Below are positions 48,469 to 59,162 of a stretch of DNA of 64,000 nt, piece after piece. The position numbers were made by a program, and so were the translations under genes. The notes below the pieces were generated by a model. That model was not told the DNA's origin and searched no databases. It was given only the letters and a program-made list of their open reading frames with translations. Positions within the stretch are counted from its first letter, which is position 1, and every line of letters starts with the position of its first letter. The stretch comes from Lactifluus volemus (Eukaryota; Basidiomycota; Agaricomycetes; Russulales; Russulaceae), in NCBI GenBank assembly GCA_022376515.1, contig WTXI01000141.1:1-64000 (forward strand). Reading direction: 5' to 3'.

Positions 48469-51135
48469 TTATGGTGAGCCATTCAGGGTAGGATGAAGGA
48501 AAGACGAGTGCTGCGTTGGCGACGCCAGCCTTTCAGGGAGGAAGGGTGGTACAGTCGGGATCAACTCGAAGATATGCTGTCCCGTACCATGCGCAGGTCC
48601 GCCTGAACCAGGGCGCCCTTGTGGTACGTCTTCTGTGCGCATGACCCCATGCACCCGCGCCTCTTGTGATGGCGCCTCTTCCCAGCTTCCATTTGGGCCT
48701 GGAGCAGGGAGTGGTAATGACGCCCCACGCCCGTCCCAAATGCATCGCAGGTCATGGCTCGGAATAATCTGGCACAGTCGTCCAATTTCAACATGTCGCA
48801 CTTCGATGAACCGCGAGTCGAAGATCAGGATGTATGGAGGGTGCCATGCGACATGCTCTGCGGTACCCTCCTACTCGATCGTACCCTTCGTGCGACTTGG
48901 GTCCCCATGTCGATTCACATACAACCCGAATTCTGCGAAGAAAGATGAGCATCAAGAGAGGAAGCGAAAGTACATGAAGAATTACCATCGTAGCACAGCA
49001 GGAACTCGTTCTCGCTAGACCGGAACATACCCATTGGACGACATGACTGGCGTCGTTTAGCGAGCTTCTCGTGACGAGGATCGTCACGTTGTGAAATAGT
49101 TACGCTCTTGAAACTGCAGATAACGGATCAGACATGAAACGCGTAAATGAGGTACGAAGAGAGAAAGACTGACTCGGAGAGATCCATGATCTCAAAGCCC
49201 TTTGTGCAGAGAATGGCGATCCTGTCTTTCAAGAAGATGAGGTTATACGATTCTGACGGGAGGAAGAAGTCCTGTCAAGTGGTGTCAACAGTGGGGTTCG
49301 TTCCCGGAGGTCGGAGAACGTATACGTACTCGGTAGACTCGGAACCACTCTGAGCGAGGTTGGCGCCAGCCAAGTCGGGAGCTGAGAGATACGGGAGCTT
49401 TTGTTCTCTCGTTGATCTTGCCAACAACGGGCTCGAGTACGCGAAAAACACTATCAAGCTAACCGCCACGTGAGATTGACTGAGGGGACAACTAGGAGAG
49501 AACTTTACCCGTTTCTTCTTCATGTAAATGACAAGGGTGCGTCCTCCAAGACTCCCAACGCTGAAAAAGTGTGAACCATTGAGCTTCTGGGGCGATGTGT
49601 TTGCAGTATTTGGAGATGAAGGTACGAGTGCCTCAATATGGTATACAAAGAGCGACTGAAAAAAAAAATCGAATTTATAATAATAAATAAAACTCCGAGG
49701 TAGGTAAAATAGAAAGGGTCTTTTCCCCTTTCACCTTGTCGGCAAGAACGAGGATAATTCCGAAGTTCTCTAACATCGCACATTGCGTAACCATCTGTGC
49801 AACACCCTGCGCATGGCTGCAAGGTGATTTGAGTATACAGAACAGCATCACGGCAACTCGAAAAAAAAACACCCTCACATCGAGAATCGTGCCGGTAGCC
49901 GATCCAGACACCCTCCGCGCAACCGACCGCGAGAGCGCGGCCATCAGCGTTAGCTAGAAACGAGCAAATTTAGCAACCATGCTTTTTGTCTAAGCCGAGG
50001 CTTGCTTACTAAACGGCACGGAGCAGGTGACCTTCCCAGTAAACGCAATCTCCGTATTCCACGACTGATTCCCCGGTGGCGAGAGCATAGACGGGACAAC
50101 AAAGGTGTCCGAGCTGAGCGTCTCGACTTCGAACACCTTGTTCGACTTCTGCACGACCTTGCGCAACCCAATCGCTTCCTGAGGCTTCTCCTTCCAATCG
50201 GATCGGGCCTGAGTCGATTCGGCGTACACAGCGTACAGCCCTCCGAGTCGGCCAGTGTGGCACGGATACACGGCGCGGGAGTCGGTCACCGGTTCCGGGT
50301 TGACACCTGGGGTGTTTACTTGTGCTGCATCGCCCTTACCTCCGCCAAATCCACAGAGCAGGCCAATGCCACGCTGTGTGGGGGGTCGGTAAAGTTTGCA
50401 AGGGTCAACAGATCCAGGGGAATAGGCTGGATTATAAAGTCAGCTTCAGCACGCAGATAAAGTAAGGACGGAAATATATACTCGGCGGTTGACATACTTT
50501 GTGATACCATCCTTCTCTTTGTCATCACCACTGTGCGCAATCACAATTAGCAACCATAGTGCGACGTCTCTCCTCCATTTTTGTTGGACTTAGAGTAATT
50601 GTCGAACAACAGAGCAAACAGTTCGCACCCATCCACTCCATTCGAATCCCGTATCCGGCTGACGTAGGAGTTTTCCTGTGTAAATAAGCGACCGATTTTC
50701 GGCCAACAAATCCATATCCTACAACAGACAGTTTCTCACCCGGCTGACGCGAGTTGGGGAGGACAGACTACTCACCACCATCTCGCCGGGCTTGAACACC
50801 AAATTCGAATTGTACCGCCACAACTCGACCTTCTGATTCGCGGACGTGACATTTCCTTGAGCAGCGATTTGATGACTTCGATGACCTGAGGAATGCTCTC
50901 GTGGTCCCGGTGACCCTCGGTGCTGGCTTCCATTATGCCCTTCAGCAATAGCTCGTACCGCGCGAGACGTGGGATCGGTCGGTTCACAAAGTTCTTTATC
51001 TCGAGGCGGTTTGCATCCGAATGACGCATACATTGCTGTAGGCAAAACCCAAAAAAAAAAGGATGACTCCATACACGCACGGAGGCCATGATAGCGAAAC
51101 ACGAACCTCCACAAATGCTGAGTGCTAAAAGTCCC
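48469..51135 (-). pseudogene. ROM2-like RhoGEF 3' part (DH-PH-CNH), copy after NLR4
   Basis: Minus-strand DH (NRPIPRLARYELLLKGIMEA), KVELWRYNSNLVFKPGE, PH (ELFALLFDN, IPLDLLTLANFTD, ESTQARSDWKEK), KVFEVETLSSDTFVVPSML, SWNTEIAFTGKVTCSVPF, and CNH (GGRTLVIYMKKK-like region, SPLLARSTREQKLPYLSAP, HPPYILIFDSR) to the stop at 48469. The DH exon lacks the TEPG residues (joined as GNVTSANQ) and reads HSDANRLEIKNF. CNH keeps the KLNGSHFFS-like insert that the copies after NLR1 and NLR5 have lost. N-terminal half absent, small indels present. Relic convergent with NLR4. Confidence 0.75.
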
Positions 51136-53053
51136 AGCGAATGCCAGGTAGCGGCATTATGTGACGCGCGATGCTGATACTCAGGGGGGTGTCGGGATGG
51201 GACCAGTCTGGATCCGGTGAACATGAGAAAGTCACCCCGAAAATGGCTCGATCATGTTGTGAAGCCGGTGTGGTAGTGATAGCATGCACGGACCACGGCG
51301 GTTTGGATCTTTCAAGTTGGGTTGGTCCGCTTAGTCATTACTTGAACCTCGCCTTTGCCTATCCTCGCCCTCAGTTTTCCTCAATGCGATCTCACAGCCA
51401 CTGAGGCTCAGTACCGTCAACATGGTCGTGGGAATCACCTCTGGAGGCACGAGCCACGAAGGCTGGGATCGCCCACCTGGTGCCCACGCCTGTCCCCATC
51501 CCCATCTCACCCAGCCCATGCCCGCCTGCTGACGGCTGCCCTGATTCATCCTTTTGTCCGTGTCTACATTTCTGTCCACCTCAGCTGTTGACACCCGCAT
51601 TTCCCGACTTGTCCATCCCTTCCCGCCTGCTAACACCTGCCTGCCAGCACCCTCCCGTGACTCCCATCGATGCTCCGACAGTGACATAAATCAGCCATTG
51701 GAGCGTGCAAACTCGTATCACATTCAAGTGTCACCACTAGCAGTCGTATCTCACGTCAAACACGGCCCGGGTGGCACACACACACCATCACGAACTCGGA
51801 ACCGTTCCGACCAATGCTCGCTTACGGAGCTCGAGCCTCACGCCACTCGCTCTATGCATGATATTAGGAACAACGAATGCAACAACTCCACGAGGTCAGC
51901 GATGATGGGTCAGGGACGGAGGACGAAAGGAAGAAAAGGGGCGAGGATAGTATGAAAGGGAAAACGCGGCGTTTCAAAGGTAGCAGTCACGCAGGCGTCG
52001 AAAAGGAGCTAATCGAAGATCTTAGGAGTGTCAATCCGAGTGACGCGGGCAAGAGAACGAGTGGATGTTGATCAGAAAGAGAAGCCGGTAATTGTAATCC
52101 ATGGCAGATCCACAAGAAGCACCTCCGAATTCCAGTTTAAGGAATGTCAGTGCTGGAAATGGCACTTGTTGGACACTCGAGATCATGTTATCACTGAAGA
52201 GGACTCTCCATTTCCTTGTCCGTATCTCTGACCATGATACGCTCGTTTTCGCATTAGATTCAAGATACAATTCAAGACGATGCGGAAACGCAAACACCGT
52301 GTATCGCCATCTTCGGCAAACGCAGATGACCCTTCCTAGCGGCGACACACCAAGTCCTTGTCCGCATGGAGTGTGGGCACTCCCTTGGTGAACGAATCCC
52401 AGGCCTTAATCCCTTGTCTTAGTAGTACCTCAGTTCGAGTTGTATTATGTATTGTAATTAAAAGTTTGTCTGCCGCTTGCGCAAGGGTCTGCGTAGAGCG
52501 AAACGCATTTGGAAGGAGGGGGCCCCAATCTCCCTTTGGGCCAGATTGCCTCTAGGCGCAGTATATATGATAGTATTCCGGTACAGTATTCAACACCCAG
52601 AACGCCTGGCTCCTAGAAAACAACTCGACTCGTGCCCAAGCGCCTGCGTAGCAAGGCGATCTTGCCATGGTCTTCGCGCCATACCTCTAGCAACTTTTCG
52701 AGGATGAACCATCTAGCGCCTGTCTGTCTTGCGGACGGGGGAGAATGCGCCATACTCGTCCCACTGTAGTGTTGAGAGCCGCAAGAAATGGACAGTCTCA
52801 GAATGTTTGACGGACGAAGTGGGTGGTTTCCGGGATTGATCGCCAAATGCCTGGAGCGTACGATACCACTGAGAGTGAGATACGCTCACAGACCGATCAT
52901 AACTCTGAGTCAATTATGAGATGTGGATACTCTAGACTCTAGAGAGGTGACAGCGCCAAGCCCGATGCCACGCCACATTGTGTTTGTTCCAATCAGGAAG
53001 TTGTCGACATGCGGAATGCACGTTGTTGCCTCAACCTCTCACCCTCAACTACG
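51117..53053. repeat. Block U, copy 4 (upstream of NLR5)
   Basis: Longer version of the upstream block: Pro-rich patch at about 51480-51640, Lys/Arg-rich patch at about 51880-52070 and an extra segment at about 52150-52500 that contains the clearest part of the F-box/LRR-like relic. The AT-rich element here reads AGTATATATGATAG near 52560. No intact gene. Confidence 0.6.
52031..52360 (-). pseudogene. F-box/LRR-like gene relic
   Basis: The minus strand reads LGRVICVCRRWRYTVFAFPH then RLELYLES, and further on VPFPALTFLKLEFGG. The first part has the look of the end of an agaricomycete F-box (VCRRWR..V..P.RLEL), the second that of the FPALTxLxL start of the following leucine-rich part. No F-box N-terminus or full repeat series is present, and the other block U copies keep only the FPALTFLKLEF-like stretch, so this is a fragment. 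Could be chance similarity. Confidence 0.42.
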
Positions 53054-56000
53054 ATGGCTCTTGCACAACCAGATTCGTATGTCAATTACATTCCATCTCG
53101 CTCAATATTAATCATTACTACAGTCGAGGTCCTCAAAACCCCGGAATATGGTACATCAGTCACTTCCATTTAATTGTCATTTTTGCTCACATAATTGCCT
53201 TTGAACAGTGCTCAGGTCATCGAAACTCAACGAAACCTTCCCCCCTCGAGGTGACTGGTACGTATATTAGTGATCCCACTGAGATGTGTCCTAAGCCTAT
53301 TTCCCCTGTCAGTCCTCAGGGCGCACAATCTTCCTCGTCTCAAGACCGTCTTTGGGAAGAAAAGACGGTTTTATGTCACTGTGACCCATGAGGCGAGAAC
53401 ATGGCAGACACGACCTGTTCGAAGCGTGGGACAGCGCGTGGAATGGAACCAGGTTCTGGACTCCTTGTACGAAATCTATATTTTTTTAATTTTCTTTTTA
53501 CAATTGATTCTCTTGCAGTGCCATACTATCACTCTCCCGTGTGATAACATCTCTTTATGCGAAACGGACCATGCAGAATGACATCCTTATTGGAAGACAT
53601 GAGTTACTCTGTGAACCTCAACATGGTTCGTCTTGTTGGATTCTTACTCGCATTCCTATGATTTAGCACGCTGGATGTAGAACTTGATATTATTTTGAGC
53701 CATGATGGCGGTCATTCAACAGAGCCGGTCACACTCTTCTTGAAGATCACCGTCTCACCAAATGCGAGTCCCTCTCTGACTGCTCCGGTCAACACCGTGA
53801 ACCACACAGCGATCGATTTGGACATCCCGCCGGTCGTTGAAGGAAATGCCGTGCCTCCTATTGTTCAAGATAACGGTGAATCCATCCAACCAGCGGTAGT
53901 CACCGCTCCTCTACTTCCTTTATCCGGGACCAGTGACCTTCCCATTGAGAGCGGTACTTCTGTGCGACCAGCATCGGACAGCCAGACGGAGATGCCACGC
54001 ATCGCTCTCCGTCGTGCCGAGGAGGCTGTAAATACAATGGAATCGTGGGGAATTGCTGTTGGGGTTGTCAAGCAGGTGATGGATGCCGTCGGTCCAATCG
54101 CATCAGTATGCCCAAAGCTATTTTGCTTCTTCGACGAGTTAACTTCCGTTCTCCAGCTGCATCCCTACGCAAGTCTAGCATGGAGTCTGCTCTCAAAGAT
54201 TCCCGAGGTGTGTCACCCTGCGTTGTCGGAGCATGCGGGACGTTCATTCATTTGTGTCTCGTTTCTAGACTTTGCTAAAGCAGGTTCAGCGTGACGACAA
54301 TGTGCGATCATTATTTGAAGCCATATGCGATGGGTTTGCGTTTGCAAATGATGCGGACGCTTTGAGGAGGATCAATCCGGAGTCTCTTCAAGCGAAAATC
54401 CTTGAGGACATGCTGGAACGGGTCTCGGAAATTAGTAAATTTATTGAATCATATGCGAAGGATGTACGAGTCGGTACGTTATCCTGAGCGTTTTGGTCAG
54501 TCATCGTCAACATAGGATTTGCAGGAAAGCGGACTTGGAAGAATATCCGTGGCCAGGTTGACGGGAAGGTCACACAGTATCGCACCATCCTCATCCGACT
54601 GCGAGATGATTTTCTTGCGTGTGCTGCTGTCACCACAGAAGTTACTGTGCTTCGAATGCAGGATGACATGAGTCGAATCCAGGACGACGTGAGTGATATT
54701 GTTCCAGACAGGCACGAGTTGCTCGACTCAATACTTAAAATACACAGCTTAAGGCGATGTCAAACCAAGGATCAGAAGCTGGTACGTAACTCAAATGCCA
54801 TAGATCGTCCAATTGTCGATCTGAGAAGGGACCAACAGAAACGGGTGCTTTAATCAGAGAACTGCCATATAAGGGAGGTTGGAAATTCGGTGATGAAAAG
54901 CGCTGTCTTCCTGGAACACGCGAAGATTTCTTGGATCATATCTTCAAGTGGGTCGAGAATCCTGAATCCGAACGTGCGCTCGTGCTCTTCGGCCAAGCAG
55001 GCACTGGAAAGTCCTCGATAGCACATGAAGTCGCACGGCACTTCGAGAAAAAGTGTCTCGGATCTTACTTCGCCTTCATTAGGAAGGAAGGATCCAAAGA
55101 CGAGGCATACCAACTTTTCACGACACTTGCCTGCGATCTCTCCAACAGTTATCCTGCGTTCAAATTCGCCCTCGGGAGGGTCCTGAAGGATAATCTGTCA
55201 CTCCGTGGTACCCGAGACCGTCGTACCCTTTTTGAACGGCTTATCCTCGAACCGCTCAAGCACCTACAAATTCGTGATCCAATTCTTATCGTAATCGATG
55301 GATTGGACGAGAGTGGAGATGCGAGCGGCACCAAAGGATTACACACCTTCCTTGCTGATCATCTTCTCGACCTCCCTTCAAAATTCCGTATTCTCATCAC
55401 ATCAAGGCCGGACGATGGAATCGAATCTGCATTGGCCGAAGCACTATCTGTCCACACTCTCTACATGGATGATGACAAACTTTCTGCGAAAACGGAGCAA
55501 GATATTCTCGCGTACTTTCAGGACGCGCTCCGTCCGGACGCTTTCAAAGACTATGGCGTGAAACTATCAAAGGCGGCGGAGGGCCTGTTCCAGTGGGCTT
55601 CCGTTGCATGCGGATTCATAAACAACCCCCTGATAGTTTCGGCTTCAGTGAGAAAAAGGTCGTACAGCGCTTGTTGGGACACTCTCGAGATCGGGATGGA
55701 CAAGATCCGTTGGAACAGTTATACGAAGAAGTTCTCGAGGGATATTTCAAGTCGCCTGCTTCACAGATGCTATTTCGATCCGTGATGGGACAAGTTTTTG
55801 CTGCGATCGAGCCCCTCACCACCAGTTCCCTGATTTCCCTGCGTCGATATGCACCCAAAGATGATCCCGAGGATCCTGACCCCGAAGATTCAGATCAGGT
55901 TCTCAAAATGCTCGGTCATCTTGGCTCGGTGCTGAGCAATGTCACTTCATCTGATGGAATGCGACCGGTCGTTCCTCTCCATACTTCATTCCGTGACTTT

Positions 56001-58708
56001 CTAGCAGATGAGAAGAGTGGGGCATTTCATGTCGACTTCGGCAAGGCCCACCGTCGGTTGGCACATTCCTGTCTTGGTTTAATGCTGGATAGCCTCAAGT
56101 TCAACATTTGTAAACTCGAGTCGTCATATCTCGCGAACAAGGATGTCCCAGACTTGGAATCTCGAATTTCCGAGCACATTCCGTCTGCTCTATTCTATTC
56201 CTGCATTTTTTGGGACGACCATTTAGAACACCTTGCTTTCGAACGAGATCTCTTCATGAAGTTGCGATCCCTGTTCGAGACAAAGTTTCTGTTCTGGTTA
56301 GAAGTGCTTAGCATGAAGAACAGTGTGGGCCTTGCATCGCCAGCAATGGCATCTCTGAAAATGTGGTTGCAGCGGAAGGTGGGTACATCCTATAATTATA
56401 AATGGCATGTAGTGACTATTTCGTAAAATCACAACAGCTCCAAAAGGACGTGGAGAATCTCCTGGCATTGGTGAACGACGCGTTCGCGTTTGTTCGGTAT
56501 TTCGGGATGGCAATAGCAAGAAGCGCCCCGCATATATATATATCTGCTCTGCCTTTCGCACCATCCTCTTCCCGCATTACCGAGCATTACCTTCACTTAT
56601 TCCCCCACACATTATCTTTGGATCGCGGGCAATTGTCTCATTGGCCGGTGTTGGAAATGGTGATTCAAGCACATGACGAGCCGATCTATTCCGTTGCATT
56701 CTCGCCAAATGGGCAGCGGATAGCGTCAGGCTCGGAAGACCACACGATTCGGGTGTGGGATGCCACGACGGGGGATCTTGTAGCGGGCCCGTTTGCTAAG
56801 CACACCGATACGGTCCTTTCTGTTGAATTCTCGCCGGACGGACAGCGGATTGTCTCGGCCTCGAGAGATCACACGATTCGTGTGTGGGATGCCGCAACAG
56901 GAGATGTCGTTGCGGGACCGTTCATTGGACATAGTAATGGGGTCAGATCTGTTGCGTTCTCGCCAGACGGGCAGCGCATCGCGTCTGCCTCGTACGATCA
57001 CACGATCCGCATATGGAATGCAACAACAGGAGAGGTCGTTGTAGGCCCGTTTACTGGACACACGGCTCCGGTCAAGTCTGTTGTATTCTCCCCGGACGGG
57101 AAGCGCATTGCCTCGGCATCCTATGATCGCACGATTCGCCTGTGGGATTCTGCAGTAGGAGAGATCGTAGCAGGCCCATTTACTGGACACACTAAACGAG
57201 TCAAATCTGTTGCCTTTTCACCGAACGGGGAGCACATTGCCTCGGCCTCGGGAGATCACACCATTCGTGTTTGGAATTCCACAACAGGAGAGATCATGAC
57301 GGGCCCGTTTAATGGACACACCTCTACAGTCTGTTCTGTTGCATTCTCACCTGATGGGCGGCATATCGCCTCCGCCTCGAGCGATCGCACAATTCGTGTG
57401 TGGGATGCTGCGACAGGAGATATCATTGCGGGCCCGTTTACTGGTCACGCCCATTCAGTCGTTTCTATTGCGCTCTCACCCGACGGACAGCGCATCGCCT
57501 CGGCCTCGTTCGATCGCACGATTCGTGTGTGGGACTCCACAACAAGAGAGGCCGTAGCAGGTCCATTTACTGGACACACCCACTCGGTCTTTTCTATTGC
57601 GGTCTCGCCGGACGGGCAGCATATTGCCTCGGCCTCAGCAGATCACACGATTTGTATTTGGGATGTCACAACTGGAGAGGTCACAGCGGGCCCGTTTACT
57701 GGACACACCGGTTGGGTTATTTGTGTTTCGTTCTCACCAGACGGGCAGCGAATCGCTTCGGGATCGAATGATCACACGATCCGTGTGTGGGATGCAGCAA
57801 CGGGAGAGGTCGTAGTGGGCCCATTTACAGGACACAATGATGAGATAAGGTCGGTTGAATTCTCACCGAATGGGCAGCGCATCGCTTCGAGCTCGCACGA
57901 TCGCACGATTCGTGTGTGGGATGCTGCAACAGGAAATATCGTAGCGGGCCCACACACCGATGGAGTCTACTTTGCTGTATTCTCACCAGACGGGCGACGC
58001 ATCGCCTCGGCCTCGGACGATCACACAATTCGTGTGTGGGATGCAGAGACAGGAGAGCTTGTAGTAGGGCCGTTTATTGGGCATAGCGACCGGGTCAAAT
58101 TTGTTAGATTCTCGCCGAACGGGGAGCGCATTGCTTCAGCCTCAAAAGACTGCACGATTCGCGTGTGGGATGCCGCAACAGGAGCACTTGTGGCCGGCCC
58201 ATTTACTGGACATACGAGTGGGATCAACTCTGTTGCATTCTCACCAGATGGGCAGTACATTGCCTCGGGCTCTGAAGATCGTACGATTCGCGTGTGGGAT
58301 GCAACAACAGGAGATATCGTGGCGGGCCCATTTACTGGACACTCCGATCCAGTCGAATCTGTTGCATTCTTGCCGGGTGGACAACGGATCGCCTCGTCCT
58401 CAACAGATTGCACGATTCGCATGTGGCATGTCGGAACACTGTGCACCGCCTCGGCCTCGCGAAGTCGCGCGATTCATCCGGACAAGCGCAGAACGGAAGA
58501 TATTGACAAGTTCCCGATCAATAATGATGGTTGGGTGTGTGGGGAGAATGGAGAGCTTCTTTTATGGATTCCCCAGATTCACCGGCCATATTTCAATAGG
58601 TCTAACACTGTCTGGATTGCAGGCAGAAATTATACCCAGCTTGATTTCTCAAACTTTGTACATGGATCGAATTGGGCTACGGTACATGTTCCTAGTTCAT
58701 CTAGCTAG
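53054..58708 (+). CDS. NLR5: C2-NACHT-WD40, two poly-C frameshifts
   Basis: Exons: 53054-53128, 53216-53257, 53313-53466, 53519-53625, 53681-54105, 54157-54207, 54269-54473, 54525-54688, 54748-54781, 54839-56378, 56438-58708. One C is missing from a C-run in exon 2 (near 53245; NLR6 has one more and is in frame) and one in exon 10 (near 55629; C5 against C6 in NLR3 and NLR4). Otherwise open; with both bases it would be 1689 residues. Exon 1 is six bases shorter than in units 1-4 (as in NLR6). Exon 8 carries a 21-nt duplication at the donor. WD repeat 11 lacks three residues (PHTDG for PFTGHTDG), but 14 repeats are present. Walker motifs intact. Confidence 0.82.
54653..54694 (+). repeat. 21-nt tandem duplication across the exon 8 donor of NLR5
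   Basis: Two 21-nt copies (54653-54673 and 54674-54694) of the exon end plus donor. The second ends in GTGAGT, the donor used in all units. The first has ATGAGT in its place, so the upstream donor is lost and seven codons (reading MSRIQDD) are added in frame. Confidence 0.75.
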
Positions 58709-59162
58709 AGTCGGTACACTATGTATGTATGGCATCCCAAAATTCATCGGCAGAGATAGCACCAGTGAATCTATGATTGTACTTCATCAGAAGACTGTCG
58801 AAGTCTTTTGAGTCTTGGGAAGATATTCGTGTTACAGTTCTTCGGGTAGTATCAGTCACGTGACACGAACTAGTTGGGCTGAAGTGGCACAGCCAAACTG
58901 GTGGCCACCAGATTGTCCCAGGTGACGGTTTGCACATGCGACATCTACATGAACTTCTTGGTGGAGTCAATTTCCCCAATTTTATTCCATCCATGATCCA
59001 GGCACACACACCAGTACTTTCTTGACATACATATATGAACAGAGGAGCCGCGAATCAAGTACATATCATAATGAGAGCAACGAACAGTTCGTTTAAGGGT
59101 GGGGAGAGGGGGGAAAGGAGGGGGGTGTACAGTAGGCGCTGTCTGTCTGTTCGGTTCGCGAT
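58709..59162. other. NLR5 3' spacer
   Basis: Non-coding spacer as in the other units, E-box palindrome at 58855-58864. Confidence 0.6.
58855..58864. promoter_or_regulatory. E-box palindrome GTCACGTGAC
   Basis: Ten-base palindrome about 147 bp after the NLR5 stop. Confidence 0.4.
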
